A DNA stretch of 64,000 nucleotides from Kalaharituber pfeilii (taxonomy: Eukaryota > Ascomycota > Pezizomycetes > Pezizales > Pezizaceae), in contig WHUZ01000154.1 of NCBI GenBank assembly GCA_015179045.1, forward strand, positions 1-64,000. The letters are read 5' to 3'. The stretch's first letter is position 1. The number at the start of each line of letters is the position of its first letter. The notes below the pieces were generated by a model. The model did no database searches and was not told the origin of the DNA. It saw only the letters and a list, made by a program, of their open reading frames with translations. This document shows positions 30,570 through 44,085 of this stretch, one piece after another. Both the position numbers and the translations under genes were made by a program.

Positions 30570-33290
30570 GAATGACTGCTGTTGTGCGTTGCCTTGTACG
30601 TTATCCATGAGGGAGGTAAGCAGTTTCGCTTCGGCGCTGTAGCTCTTAATGAAACGGTGTAGTGGTTGGCCAGTCAGCAATGGTTAAGCTTGTAGCCATT
30701 AATGGTATAGCCAAGAAGGACTGTCTTCTGTACGGCTAGCCCGTGGTCAAGTGGTAGTTGTAGGACCTGTTCCACGGTCATACTACACTATCGATATTCT
30801 TCCGATTTTCATCTATCATCTCCTGACAACTCCAAAAGGCAAGTCAGTATATTCGAACAGGTTTTCATTGCCTGACTGATTTTAAATGAGGCGTTCTTAT
30901 GCAACTAAGTGAAGTGTTCACCACTGCAGGTCTGGCATAAGTGGGAGGGGGTGCCGGTTCGGTACTGTGGTCTTATTGAGTCCTCCTTTAGTCCACACAT
31001 GAATGTAGTGAGCCATCCTTTTTCCGGACGGATAGTATCGGTGCCAGCTGTGGGTCTTGAACGCTTGATCTTGCCAGTGGGTGGATGTTTTTCCAGATAC
31101 GTCTGCAGGGCTTTATCTTTCAGGGTAGTCTTGTATTATCAGGCCATTGGGTACTTCAGTACTAGGGTCATTGAGTGGGATCTTGTGATCCCCGAATCGG
31201 CGGGAGTGTCTGGCTGCTTGCTCCTCAGAGAATACTTAAGCGTAATGTTCGTAATGTTCGTATTAATCATTAGTAGTACATCGCCTTCTTCTAACGATTC
31301 CTTCTAAAATCCGAAACAGAAACAGGTGGCAGAAACAGAAACAGGTGGAAGAAAAATTTCATCATAAGAAACAACAAAATCAAGGGAATCATGAACCAAA
31401 TACCGGTTTTCGCTATTAACAGAGCAACTTTTCCTTCCAAACCAAGATAATTCCAATAATACTTCTCTATTACTAATATCCAAACATTCCGTATCAAAAG
31501 CAGTACTAAGAATTACATTACCTGATTTATTTTGAACACCAGAAAGAACAAATGCAGTATTCAAAACCTTAACTCCTTCCAGGGAGCTCCTGTCACCCTG
31601 ACGTACGTTTACAGGTCCTTCCAATGGTGCTTTGAGTGTTACCTTATTTTTCCTGAATTGCTATGGGCTGACTTCCTCATTCATGTTAAGCTCGGTGATT
31701 GGACGATAGGTCTCTCAGTGGTGGTCATTCTACCAGTTGATGTTTGCGGTTATTGGCGGAGAGCTTAGAGGAGTAGGTAGCAATGGATGCAGCTTTTTTC
31801 GGCAGTTCATCCTGCTTTTCCGGAGAATGATTTCGGCTACTTCACCTTGGGTGGAGGTAAGCAGGACCTTGAGCGGGACTGGCGGCGGCGGCGGCGGGAC
31901 TCTGAGGGGCTGCGTAAGGGTCTTCTGATAGCGGGAGGCTCACATGTGAAGTGTACAAGGTTAGTTGTGCGAGTGTAGGGAGGTAAGTACCCTGTGGTAT
32001 ACCTTGGGGTAGGAATTGCTCCTAGATGATATGCTGACTTGGTGGTCCTTCGATTCTGTTTGAGTCTGTAACCCGATGGGGTTGGCCATCTTTTGACATC
32101 GTCGGTAGGATGAGAGTGGACATCCTTCGCCTAGCGAGTATTCTGGATCTTTTGAGCTTGTTTGGCTTTCCAGGGAATCACTTTGGCTACTTCACCTTGA
32201 ACAGAGGTAGCGGAACCTTGAGTGGGAATGGCGATGGCGATGGCGATGGGACTCTGAGTGGTGGCGGGGTTCTGGGCAGCAGCGAGACTCCAAGCAGCGA
32301 GACTCTGATCGATGGCGGGACTTCCAAGTGGCGATAGGACTCCAAGTGGCGGCGGGAGGGTTTCTGAGTAGCAGCAGGACTCTGAGTGGCAGTACCAGTC
32401 TGAGTGGCGGTGGGTCCCTGAGTAGCAGCAGGAATTCTACCCCTCAATTCTGAGTAGGGCTGTATATGCGATTCACAGTGGTTGGTCATCTCCAGACATC
32501 ACGACATCCGTCATCAGTGAGGAGGGGCTGGGCAGTTGGAGTACTGGTAGAGGCGGGAGAGCGACCGTTAGAATTCCGGTGGTGTCTCCACTAGGTCTTT
32601 GCGGATTTATCCAAGTAATGGGAGATCATCCTGTTCTTAGTGTTATTACTTTCAACATTATATACCTCAAAATACTCTTCTATGGAGAAGAAGTCTTCTA
32701 GTTCATCGTGCTTTCCTTTGGATACCTTGGGAGATGCAGTGGCTACCAGATTCGCTTCTGGGACTGACGTCAGCGGCGTCGGCGGCGACGAGATTCTGAG
32801 CAGTGGCGGGACCCCGAATGGCGGCAGGACTCCGAATGGCGGTGGGATTCTGAATGGCAGTGGGACTCTGAACAGCAGCGGGACTCCGAACGGCTACATG
32901 AGGGTCTTCGACCATGATTATTCGGTAGTGGCGGTTGGCTCTGCTGCTGCTGTAGGATGGTAGTGACTTGCTAGGTTATGGCATTCATATGATTAATTAA
33001 TGTAGTGAGTTGGATACCCAATTCCCGTGACATTGTGGTTTTCAAGTTCTCAATTCCACTATTTTTAACATAGGCTTCTGCCTCGAATCGATCCAATGGA
33101 GTTGGTTATCTGACAATTTGGGCTGGTCATCTGACATCAATCTGATGGGGCTGGTCATATCGCGACATCTCTTCCAAGGCATCTCTGGACTCCTGGGGGG
33201 CATTTCGGGAGCAGTTGGAGTGCTGAGAGAGGCAGGAGAGGGATTGCTGGGGCTCTATTGGCAATGGGTATGAGGAAAAAAAAAAAGATA
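30570..33290 (-). pseudogene. Gypsy C1 gag and 5' pol part
   Basis: From about 33265 down: gag (MET position ATG changed to ATA; C2 keeps ATG) with Pro-rich six-residue repeats (QSPTAIQNPTAIRSP type) at 32780-32920 and again at 32200-32430. A protease-like block follows at 31300-31640 (NREVLLELSW with the 18-bp GAAACAGAAACAGGTGGC repeat at 31315-31355), then an RT stub that jumps to EQVLQLPLDHGLAVQ near 30750 without a YxDD box. B1 cuts the element after 30570. Confidence 0.65.
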
Positions 33291-33298
33291 AAGGTACG

Positions 33299-33306
33299 AG
33301 CAGTAT
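33299..33306 (-). promoter_or_regulatory. Gypsy C1 primer binding site
   Basis: Minus-strand ATACTGCT, two bases inside the 5' LTR. It pairs with AGCAGTGT in the LTR (33430-33437 complement) over 8 bases if one G-U pair is allowed. Confidence 0.55.
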
Positions 33307-33308
33307 AA

Positions 33309-34015
33309 TGTTAGCGTAAGTATCGCTGGGCTCGTGAGAGTGACTCTTGAGGCGACTCCGGGTTCACGAAGGCAGCGAAGCGGACGACAAAAGGTTACGC
33401 GAGAGCGTTAAGTAAGAGTTCAACTTAGAACACTGCTTGTATCTTGATTTCCTTCTAGCTAACTGTTCAGCTCGTTTATATAGACTTCCGGCCATCATAC
33501 ATGACTAGTCAATTGACAGTAACATGACGATAAACATGCTAAGGTATACAGGCAGAGAAACATAATAGAAAACATGTATCAGGAAGGTCCGTAATAGCAG
33601 GAAAGGTGTGAATGTAATAGAAGCATGCATTAGGAAGGTCCGCGGTAGCTGGAAAGGTGTGGACGTAATGGAGGCATGCATTAGAAAGGTCTACGGTAGC
33701 CGGAAAGGCGTGAACGTAATGGAGGCATATATTAAGAAGGTCTGCGGTAGCCGGAAAGGCATGAACGTAATGGAGGCATGCGTTAGGAAGGTCTGCGGTA
33801 GCCGGAAAGGGGTGAACGTAATAGAAACATGCATCAGGAAGGTCTATGATGTATGTGCGCATATTGGTAGGCCATGTGTAACTTCAACATACACTTCAGT
33901 AGGCAACCACCGTTTACCAGTGGACGTTGCCTAGTGGTGATCAGTCACATCCTTAGCATACGTCTCTGGCGGTGCTTCTGGAACCGACTCTATAAGTCTT
34001 ACCTTAGCCGTAACA
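33309..34015 (-). repeat. Gypsy C1 5' LTR
   Basis: 707 bp, equal in length to its partner. TGTTAGCGTAAG to TTAGCCGTAACA on the plus strand, with the five-copy 51-bp array at about 33585-33845. It differs from the 3' LTR at many transitions, so C1 is clearly older than B1. Confidence 0.9.
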
Positions 34016-34540
34016 GTAACCAAGATTGCTAATCTTAGTAGTTACTTACTTTTTAACCGAAGAAGTTCTACTAGCACAGACTTGGCTAGTATTAGATTAG
34101 TTAAACTTCCGACTGGTAGCCTTTATATTTAGTAGTACCTTTTGATGACACTTAAATAAGACAATGTTATAGTATGAGAATGATTATGCCTGTAATAGTA
34201 CTCCCCTTTTTAGAGCATATGTCCCGAGTGCCTATTAGCTATTATTCTTTAATTTCTTAAAAGAATATAAGCCGTATAGCTTAGCATTGGTAGATCTCTT
34301 ACCTTGACCTTAGCAACCTAATTGCTATGATCGTACTCAAAGTAATATTCCCTGATGTCTTGACTATAGGCTGTGCCTTTACTTAGTCTTTAACATTGAA
34401 GATAGTTGGTAAGAGCTTTACCTATTTATTATAAGATATAGTATTATATTCGTAGTATCTTGACCCCTTGAATACTTTTCCATTTGACACCTTGCCTTAT
34501 ATCTAGGATAAGTATTAACAGTATATAAACTTAAGTTCAT
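34016..34540 (-). other. Gypsy A2, proximal 3' LTR and adjacent non-coding interior
   Basis: 34016-34197 completes the A2 3' LTR after C1. 34198-34540 is the non-coding stretch upstream of it, matching A1 at 12540-12908 inverted, with the polypurine tract AAAAAGGGGAGTAC at the LTR edge. D1 cuts it at 34540. Confidence 0.75.
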
Positions 34541-35149
34541 TGTTATAGGCATGAGGGGCTCGGCTTCACTGTACACTGGAAATGGGTATTATGGCTATGA
34601 AGGCGTAGATACAGTGGACCAGAAGGATGATAACTTGGTGTGGATGTGTAGTGGAGTGGAGTGATTCATGGGTATAATGAAGAAACGATAGGTTTCAGAG
34701 TAATAAAGAGCTTAGAATACTGCTAGTATCTTGATTCTTTTAACTATGCTATCACCAGCTGGTGCTTATATAGACTTCAGTACACTTATACATAACTAGT
34801 CAACAAATGAATAAATGACTGGCAACATAGCAATTCCTTATCAATACCAATACCCGTGGTAATAGCTAGACGTAACAGAAACATGCAGAAATAGTATGGA
34901 TGCAAGATAATACTATATACTAGTGCATGTGCATATATATTAGGTTTTAATAAGCCGAGGGCATTGCAGACTCGGAGGTCTTACCAAAAACGTTTGACAT
35001 ACACTTCTTTAGCACTACCCTATTTGATAAACAAATGAATCTACTGCTAAGCCTAATGGGTGATCAGTCCAGTCTATCAGCATTGGTCTTATATAACGAT
35101 TCAGGGTGAGTATTCCTCAATGCAGGTAAGTCTTACCATAGCCATAACA
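34541..35149 (-). repeat. Gypsy D1 3' LTR
   Basis: 609 bp, TGTTATAGGCATGAGG to ATAGCCATAACA on the plus strand. ATACTGCT at 34717-34724 gives AGCAGTAT in the RNA, complementary to the D1 priming site. Confidence 0.9.
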
Positions 35150-35480
35150 TTACTCCCCATTCTAAAGTACTCGTACCTAGTGACAATCACCAAAAAGCTA
35201 AGAGCTAACTATGACTGTAAGTAATATAATCGGACCCAAAAGAGTTAAAACAGGCTACTGATATATCAGTGTACCTTATATACAAGGTCCCATATAGATT
35301 TTTAATCATCTGTAGCCATCGGTAAGACTGGTGTGTCTTCGAGTACTTATTCATCATCAGTAAGCCATTAAAAACCTTAATGAAGATCAAAACCCTATAG
35401 GAAAAATCTTTTTGTAAGGAAAAGGTACTTACATCAAAAAAAATCATCTAAGTAGCTTAGCCATAGCCATCGGTACCTTA
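35150..35480 (-). other. Gypsy D1 3' internal end, no gene
   Basis: Non-coding stretch between chromodomain and 3' LTR, matching the B1 and H equivalents. The minus strand has AGAATGGGGAGTAA at the LTR edge, the polypurine tract. Confidence 0.6.
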
Positions 35481-38400
35481 TTGGACCGTAGGGTCCCAAG
35501 GGTTCCTCGGATATCAGTCATAGAACTCTCTGACAGATTCAAGGGATCTTTGCAAGTTCCCAATCAGTTCCCAAGTATCTTTGTCTTTACCATATCTTTG
35601 CTATTAGATTTGGTACTTTACTACTCTATTGATTTGTTTCGAATCAACCACATGGTCGACTTCGAAGAAAAATTTATCGTTATCATCGATTTTCATTTCC
35701 TGGAGTTCAAGTCTTTCTCGGAAGGGCTTCAGAAGTGAGACATAGATGACTTTATGAAGTCGCATACTTTGTGACAAAGCTACATTATATGTATGGTTAT
35801 TAACAACTCTTGAGATGGGGTAGGGACCAATATATTTGTTGGTCAAGGTTCAATTATTTCCTGAAGTAACCTTTAAGTTCCTTTGATCAATAAGAACCTT
35901 GTCTCCTACTTGGAATTTCCTTGCTTTATTAAGGAAGAGGTTTAACTGTCTATTGTTTATCTTCTTCAGAGTGTCGATAATGTGTTTGTGTACTGTAGTC
36001 ATCCTGTCTAGCCAGTCTTTAGCTGCTGAAGAGGCATAAGTACTGTCATCCAAGAGATGAATAACTTTAGGGTTAAATCCATATAAAGAGTAAAAAGGAC
36101 TATAGCCATAGGTTAAGGTAGCAGTAGAATTGTAAGCGAACTCAGCTAGAGGTAGCCAAGTTATCTATTAGCTCTGTTGGTCGTGGCAGTAGATGCGAAG
36201 ATACTGTTTGAGAGTCTGTATTGCTCATTCAGAGAGTCCATTGGTCTGGGGGTAATGAGCAGTACTAAGTCGGAGTTCTACATCAAGTTTCGAGGTTATT
36301 TCTTTCCAGAGGGCTGAGGCAAATTGTAGTCCACAGTTAGAGATAATATGTAAAGATAGACCAAATTGCCAAAAGACGTCATTGATGAAAGCGTTGGCGA
36401 TGTCTCACATTATCCAAGTGTTTCTCACTAGTATATAGCATTGCATTTTAGTGAACCGGTCTGTGACAACTAAAATAGTATTAAAGCACTCATATTCTGG
36501 TAGTTCTCTAACAAAGTCTATAGCTATCTTCTCCCAAGGCTTCGTACCAGTAGGTATTGGCATAAGTCTAGTTTGTCTTAGATGTTAGTCAGCTTTGGCC
36601 TTCAAGCAGGCTGCACAACTAATAATATAATTAGCCACTTAGTCTTTCCAGCTATCTTAGTAGAAGTTTCGAGAGAGGAGTTCTTGTATTCGGTGTATAC
36701 CCTAGTATCCAGCTATATTACTGTCGTGGCACTGTCATAATACTTCCAGCTGATATTGCTCGAGTACCACAAGAAGTCTGTCGTCATTCCTTACCCATTC
36801 GTTGCAGTTGACTACAGGGATATCAGCCCACATGTCTTTTGTCTCACCTATCTCTGCATCAATCAGCAGTTGCCCATTCTTAAATAGTTGTTCGATACTG
36901 CCAGAGGTAGTATCACCAGTTCATCAAGAGAGGGCGTCTGCTTTGCCATTAAGCTTTCCCGGATTGTATTTAATAATATAGTCGAATTCGGAAAGTTTCT
37001 AGCTCTAGTTGGCTTGCCGGCTATTGAGGCATTGTTTGATGGTGAAGTACTTTAGTGCGTGATAGTTAGTAAAGACAGTAAAATCAATTCCCAGCAACTC
37101 TATACTCTATTTCTTATACAGGCAATCAAAGATTGCCAGTAGTTCTTTATCATGAATAGGGTAGTTTTTGTTTAGTAGAGGTCAGTAATTAAAAGTAGTA
37201 GTCACATGAGTATAGGGTAGCAATATTGTCCTTGGTATAATATTAGCTTAAGACACTAGCTAATGCCTAGTCTAAGCAGTCAGTTTCCACAATTATAGGC
37301 AGAAATCGATCAAACTGTTACAGTATGAGGGCAGTCATGAACTTACCTTTGAGTTCCTTAAAAGCAGCTTACTGCTCTGCCCCCTATATAAAGGGTATAT
37401 TTCTAATCAAGGTCGTAAGTAGTTGAGTAGTAGCAGAATAGTTCAGAATAAATCACTGGTAGTAGTTGGTAAAGCCTAAGAAGGCTTGCACTTCCTTTTT
37501 CTTTATTGGCTATGGCCAGTTGTGAATGGTAGAGAGTTTAGCCGAATCCATCTTAATCTCAAGACCATTAATTAGATAACTAAGGAACATAGTTTCGTAT
37601 ATATGGAACTCGCACTTGGCCAGGTTGACCGCGAGCTCATGTTCACTCAATTTAGTGAGTACTTTTTCTACTATCTTCTGATAGTCTTGTTCGGTTTTGC
37701 CTCTATAGATTAAGATATCGTCCAAATACCAAACAACTATATCGATACCAATGAGAACCTCATTCATTATTTCTTGGAAGGAAGTAGGTGCATTGATGAG
37801 TCCAAATGGCATGACTGTGTACTTGAATAGGCCTTTGGATATTTTGAAAGCCATCTTCCATTCGTCGCCTGACTTTATTCAAATGAGGTTGTAGCCATTT
37901 TTGAGATCAAGTTTGGTAAACTATTTACCACCTTAGGTCTTCTTGAGGAGTTTCGACATTAAGGGCAAAGGATATTTATTCAGAATGGTAAGTTTATTTA
38001 GTGCCTTATAGTCAATGTATAGTTGGAGTAACCCATCTTTCTTCCACACGAAAAGAATCGGTAAAGTTGCTTTTGACCTTAACCTTCGTATCTTCCCTGT
38101 TGATAGGTGTTTGTCGATATACCTCTGAAGGGTCTCATCTTCTTCCCAGGTCGTTTTATATACTAGACTATAGAGAGGCTTCACATTTGAGTTCTCAAAT
38201 AGGATTTTGTGATTCCAGCTTCAGTGAGGGGTAAATAGCGTGCCTGTTTATCAGAAAAAACATTAGAGTATCGCGAGTAGTGCTCGCATGTGTCAAGTAA
38301 CAACAGAATATCACCTTTCGCAAAGGTATCATTAAATTCAGAAAGAACAGAAACAGAAGGCAAATCAACATGAGTGCAAGGAACATCAAACATGCTATGC

Positions 38401-38900
38401 CTCAGAGTACTATTAATGCAATCAATAGAAAAACCATTTTCCTTTAACTAAGATAAACCGATGATGCATTCTCTATTGCCGATATCTATAACTTTGGTAT
38501 CAAAGTCAAAAACCAATTCCTTGCTTGCAGGTGAGTTCAAAACAGAAGAAGAAATGAAATCAACAGAGACCTTATCAGACTTTTCCGAAATGCTAATAGA
38601 ATGCATATAATCCAAAGCAGAAGAAACAGATTTAGGAACTGGAACTCTAGAAAATGAAAACGAAGTATTCATAATGAAAGAACTACCAGAGAGGAGAGAA
38701 CCATCACCTTGCTTGATTTTTACAGCCCTTGCTCATGGCCTCAATTCCAATTGCTTACCCAATGTTAGAAAAACAATCAGTATAGAGGCCGCACAGTTTA
38801 CAATAGCCCTAACGGTCCTCCCAGTTTTGAATTTTACCTCGCAACTGAGGAGGTTGCTATGACAGTGGGTTCTATCAGGCTGAGCAGGATCTCTACCTAG
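35481..38900 (-). pseudogene. Gypsy D1 pol (PR-RT-RH-IN-chromodomain), decayed
   Basis: Protease near 38440-38870, with a DCAAS-type active site and [35 protein letters not shown] (38020-38130), [10 protein letters not shown] (37795-37830) and YLDDILIY (37700-37730), the catalytic box intact. RNase H at about 36950-37380. Integrase at about 35850-36850. The C-terminal LHKVIYVSLLKPF and chromodomain EVDHVVDSKQINRVVKYQI are at 35604-35780. Stops such as TAG for Trp break each domain. Confidence 0.85.
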
Positions 38901-39099
38901 TTTTCTGAATCAGACAACTCGGTGATCCTTTCAGATTCGTCGATGGCTTATATTTTAAGGTGGCCTTTATCTATTCTTTTCTTTTTGGGCTGTGAGCTGT
39001 ATGACTCTAGGGTGTTCACCACCCTTTTGTCTTCCTTCTTAGGCTTTTTTGCTTGCTCATTGTCCTTCTGCTAAGGCCCCCGGTTTCACTACTTCCTTT

Positions 39100-40759
39100 C
39101 GCAAGATGACCTAATCTTGTGCCCATTCTCTCCACAGTTAATGCAGCGGTCAGTGGCCCTCCTTTCCTGAATAAGTTCTTCTAGAACTCAATCATCTTTC
39201 TATTTATTCTTCGAAGTAAAGAAGGTGGTGTTCCTTTTAGAAGGCGTAGAGCTGTTGCCCGAGTTCCTCGGGGTGTGAGTTGGTGTGGGTCATTTGTTCA
39301 AGAAGGTGACATCATCCGCAATTTCAGTGACCATTTCCTTCCACAGCTCCCAATTCTTCTTACAGCTAGGGTGGCCAGAGAGAAGTCGTCGGACTTTATC
39401 GTTGACATTGGCTGATACGTAGGAGATGAGGACAGGATTGGGGATTCTTGCTACACTGTTGTATTCGTCGATTTCGATTAAGAAGTCTTGCATATACTCT
39501 GTTTGCTTCGTGGTCTAAATCTGTTAGGCAGCTTCGGTAATAGCTGCAAAATTTTGGAACTTCTTGTGCAGGGTAGCAAGCATATTGTAATATGTGGCAG
39601 GAGGATGTTGTTGGACAAGAGTGAGAGCAGGGCCTTTCAGATGGGAAGAGAGCATGTCACAGCACTCTTGGTCACTAATAAGATACTGGCTTCAGATCCA
39701 GTGCTCAACTTTGTAGAGAAAGTTATTCAGCTCTTTTGTATCCCTACTCCACTTGTTGGAAGTGGAAATTTTGGATGGGGGTGGGGCACCTCAGGGTATC
39801 TGCATACTGGCTGGGAAATGAGGTAGTGGTAGAGGAGAAGGAGTCGGGTCCTACGGTCTTCGGGACATATGAGGAGGTAAGTGAGAGGGAGGAGCACCAG
39901 TACCACTAGCGCCTAGTAGAGGAGATCCTTTGGGGGAACTTGCTGCAGACCTCCCTGGACCTGGATTTAGTCTGGTAGGGGATGCTGGGCATTGCTATTA
40001 TTGCGGTAATTGTTGAGGCTGTGGGGTGGCCACTGGTTAGAATGATGGCTGCTGTAGCATTTGATTCTGCATGCTAGCCAGTAGCTGACCCAACTGGCCC
40101 ATTATGGCCGATAGTTCTTCTTGGCTTTGGGAGAGTAGAGTAGATATATTATCTTGAAATGCCTAAGTTAGGAGATCTATATGGTCATATACTTGGATAA
40201 TAAGTTGTACTAGCTTGCCGTAGTGGTGATTCATATAGTTCTTGATTTGCTGGTTTATGTTTGCTTGTTCATTTCGGAGGTTGGCGATATCGGTGATGGC
40301 TCGTTCAGTCTCTGTCCTGGCTTCTGCTGTTTTTTTGTACACTGTCTGACCTATAGTTGCAGCAAGTTGGTGAACCTCCTGTCGAATGGCAGGGTCTTCT
40401 ACTTGGATAGTGATGGGACTTGTAGGATTAAATACCCTCCTTAGTGGAGAGCTCACTCGAGGATAGTTGGGTATTGGAGCATGAATCTTCGAGACCTTTC
40501 CTAGCTCAGGCATGTGGGTTTGTCGTCGTTTTCCTGCAGCATGGTTGGAAATTTTAGTGCAGTTAGCATAGCTGAGTACCAAACTACTATGAGTGCTTTC
40601 CATATCATCATTAGCATAGTCATCATCCTTATGCATGGAGAGGGCGGGGAGAGGTTTTGGCTGCTGCTTTGTAGTGTACTCCCTTGCCAGCCCTTGAACC
40701 TCTAGGGAAAGGTCGCTTTAGGTGAGCAGGAATCTGGAGGAGCCTTCTTGAGCTGACAT
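39100..40759 (-). pseudogene. Gypsy D1 gag, decayed
   Basis: The start ATG at 40759 follows the priming site by 26 bases. A 157-codon stretch at 40163-40636 has a long helix (QEVHQLAATIGQTVYKK). A capsid part (FLIEIDEYNSVARIPNPVLI) is at 39290-39493. A zinc knuckle CINCGENGHKIRSSC lies near 39120-39160; the last spacing is one residue longer than the CCHC norm. Stops in between show decay. Confidence 0.7.
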
Positions 40760-40785
40760 TGTGGAGGCGAAATAGGTGTAGGAGA

Positions 40786-40793
40786 AGCAGTAT
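40786..40793 (-). promoter_or_regulatory. Gypsy D1 primer binding site (self-complementary)
   Basis: Minus-strand ATACTGCT, two bases inside the 5' LTR, fully complementary to AGCAGTAT in the 3' LTR (34717-34724). The same spot in the 5' LTR (40972-40979) has since picked up transitions. Confidence 0.6.
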
Positions 40794-40795
40794 AA

Positions 40796-41404
40796 TGTTA
40801 TGGGTATGAGGGGCTCGGCTTCACTGTACACTGGAAATGAGTGTTATAGCTATGAAGGCGTATATACAACGGACTAGAAGGGCAGTTACTCGGTGTGGAC
40901 GCACAGCAGAGTGGAGTAATTCACAGGTGTAATGAGGAAACGATGGGTTTTAAAGTAATAGAGAACTTAGAATACCACTAGTATCTTGATTCTTCTAACT
41001 ATACTATCACCAGCTGGTACTTATATAGACTTCAACACAGTTATATATAACTAGTCAACAAATGAATAAATGACTAGCAATGTAGCAATTCTTTGTCAAT
41101 GTTAATACTTGTGGTAATAAAGAGACATAATAGAAACATGCAGAAATAGTACGGGTGCAAGATAATACTATGTACTAGTACATGTGTGCATATATTAGCT
41201 TTTAATAAGCTGAATACATTGCAGACCTAGAGGTCTTACTAAAAACATTCAACACACACTTCCTTAGCACTGCTCTATTCGATAAACAAATGAATCTACT
41301 GCCAAGCCTAATGAGTGATCAGTCCAGTCTATCAGCATTGGTCTTATATAATGATTCAGGGTGAGTGTTTCCCAACGTGGGTAAGTTTTACCATAGCCGT
41401 AACA
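40796..41404 (-). repeat. Gypsy D1 5' LTR
   Basis: 609 bp, TGTTATGGGTATGAGG to ATAGCCGTAACA on the plus strand; same length as the 3' LTR. Differences are mostly transitions. Confidence 0.9.
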
Positions 41405-41409
41405 TTTAT

Positions 41410-44085
41410 AGGTTAGGTCTATGTTATACTTTTATGATAGATATATTTATACTCTAGGTTGATAACTTGACTACATTTCTAACTTTTCTTTCTCTTTCTT
41501 TCTTATTACTCTGATTGGGCTTGTTTTTCTTTATCAGGGTATCATTTGCAGAATTCTTCAAGTATGTCCACTAGTAATCCATTATCTATTAATAGTTCAC
41601 CTAGGCTTTCCCATATTGCCTCCTCAGGCCTATAACCTTTCTACTGCATAAGGTACTCTAGTATCGTCTTGGTATCATTGTATCATATGTCAGTGATGGA
41701 GGCTATGAAGTATTCTTCCTCACCTTCTTGTATTAGTAAGAATAGTTGGTCAGGTAGAAGGTTGAGAGCAGATATTTTGAATGATTTAAATAGTGAAATA
41801 TGAAAGATAGGTTGTATCTTTAAGTTGTATAGTAACTTAAGCTTGAAAGAATATTTGCCTATTACTTTTTCGATAGTGAAGAGTCTGATCAACTTAGCGT
41901 CGAATTTCTTGGAAGGTCTTTTTGTTGGAATATTTTTAGTATTAAGCATGACTTTGTCTTCTTCCTTAAGGTTTGGCTGTTGGGTGTAATGTTAGTTATA
42001 CTACTTAGCTATGTGTTCAATTAATTTGTTCAGTTCCTTGTGAATCTATTCCCATTCTCCTATAAGTTCTCTCGAGAGTATGTTGAGGGCCTCTTTCTTA
42101 TTGATAGTATCAATAAGGGGGTGAAAGCCATAGTTAATGAAGAAAGGTAAGATCTTGGTAGAGCTATATTGTGCGTTATTGTATATGAACTCTGTGAGAG
42201 ATAAGAGTTGGTTCTAGTTGTCCTAGTGGTAGGTAACATAGTTATAGAGGTAACCTTCGAGGGTTTGATTAACTCTTTCGGTTTGTCTATCGATTTCTAG
42301 GTGTACTGTAGTACTCATATTTAGAGTAACTTTGAGTTTCTTTTTGAGTTCCTGCCAGAAGTTTGAAGTAAACTTTGAGTCTTGGTCTGATATAATAGAC
42401 TTCGGTAAGCCATGTAGTCACCATATTTCTCAAAGGAAAGTAATTGCTAATTGTTCTGCAGATTGTTCTACTAGAGGAATGAAGTGAGCCATCTTAGTAA
42501 ATCTATCTACTACTACTCATATTTATATGAAGCTGTCTGAAGGAGGGAGTTCAAGAATGAAGTCTATGCTGATAAAAAACCATAGTTAGTATAGTATCTC
42601 ATGAGAGTAAAGGAGGCCATATTTCTTATGTTTTCATGCCTTATTTCTTTGGCATTCCAAGCATGTGCTAATGTATTCCATGATATTATTATGAGTATTA
42701 GGCCAATAGAAGTTCCTGCCAATAAGTTCTGTAGTTTTTTCGATTCTGAGGTGGGCAGCAAGGAGATGATCATGTTTTGCTTGAAGTATTTCCTGTCTAA
42801 GGGCTATTGGTATTATAAACTGGTTGTTATGTAAGACTACTTTATCACAGATACTGAAGTATTTATTGACATTATCATTCTTCTACTAGATACATTCCTT
42901 AAATTGAGTATACTATTTGTCCTTTTTCCCTTCTTCGATTAGCTTACTCCTCTATTCATTAGTTAATGCTACCACTTTCAGAGCTTTTATTGTTCTTGTA
43001 GTCAAAATTTCTTCCTCTCCCTGCCACATTCCTTCTTCCCAGAACTTAGTTTCTTGCTAATCTTGCTGTCTACTCCCTTTCTTCAGGGCGTGGTCATTAT
43101 GTCTGAATAAAGTATTTGCCTTGACATTCACTTTTCCTTTTTAGTAGATAATTGTATAGTTGAATGGGGCAAGTTTTTCTATCTATCATGCTTCACAGTG
43201 AGATAGCTTCTTAATGGTATTGAACATCTGGAGATTGTCATAGTTAGTATAGACTTTAATATTATACTTAACACCTTCATACTATTCTCTCTAGGTATCT
43301 ATTATACATTTCACCACAGCTAGCATCTCTTTGTTGAAGATGTCATAGTTACCTTCGGCTGAGGTGAACTTTTGGTTTGGAAATAGAATGCAACTAGATA
43401 TAGTTTGCTGTCTTCTTACTTCTGACTTAGAATCCCTCCAAGTACGAAGTCACTTATATCCATTTCCAGAATGATTTCATGTTCTGAGTGATAGTGTTCT
43501 AGAATCGGAGTAGTTGTGAAAGCTTCTTTAAGTTGTTAGAAAGCTTTCTCTTATGGAGATCCACAGACTAGCTTTACCTCTTTATTGAGTAGTCGAGTTA
43601 GAGGTAAGTATATCTTACTGTAGTCCTTAATAAAGTGTCGGTAGAAGTTAGCAAATCCTAGGAAGAATTGTATATCTATTTTCAAGTTAGAGTGTTCATT
43701 AGTACCAGGGGCCTTCCAATCAAGGATAGCCTAGATTTTATCAATGGATATTGAGATTCCTTTACCTGAGATGTGATAATCCAAAAATTCAACTTTCTCC
43801 ACGTACTACTCATATTTTTCCTCTTATATAGCTAAACTATTTTCCTATAGCTTATGCAACACCTCTTTCAGGATTGTATTATATTTTTCTAGAGTTTCAG
43901 CATATATTAGTAGGTTATCAATGTATGCTAGTAAACTCTGATCAATCATATCTTTGAAGATTTCATTCATGAACTCCTGGAAGGTTGCTGGTACATTGCA
44001 GAGTCCGAATGGTATAACTATATATTCGTAGTAGCCGTACCAAGTTCTAAATGCTGTCTTTTACTCATCTCCTTTAGTAATTCAT
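41410..44085 (-). pseudogene. Gypsy A2 pol, 3' half (RT end, RNase H, integrase, chromodomain)
   Basis: The chromodomain start (EEYFIASITDI) and the integrase SH3-like tail (IQPIFHISLFKSF) are in an 88-codon stretch at 41683-41949. Integrase core pieces lie at 42000-42800 and RNase H near 43100-43560. The RT second half, with the YxDD region and TFQEFMNEIFKDM-like residues, lies up to 44085, where C2 cuts the RT domain. A1 provides the aligned plus-strand copy. Many stops. Confidence 0.8.

Larger units (their letters stand above)
22107..34015 (-). mobile_element. Gypsy C1, integrase-core-less LTR element (holds B1)
   Basis: LTRs of 707 bp at each end and perfect TSDs GTAAC (22102-22106 and 34016-34020). 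Without the nested B1 (24535-30569) it is 5,874 bp. The minus strand reads a repetitive gag, a protease-like part, an RT stub, an RNase H part and an integrase tail with chromodomain, but no integrase catalytic core. C2 has the same gaps, so the structure is that of the family and not of this copy. Confidence 0.9.
34541..41404 (-). mobile_element. Gypsy D1, full-length family B/D chromovirus, moderately decayed
   Basis: 6,864 bp with two 609-bp LTRs; TSDs TTCAT (34536-34540) and TTTAT (41405-41409), differing by one C to T. The minus strand holds gag with a zinc knuckle, protease, RT, RNase H, integrase and chromodomain, all recognisable but cut by stops and transitions. It is the most complete copy of its family here. 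Confidence 0.92.
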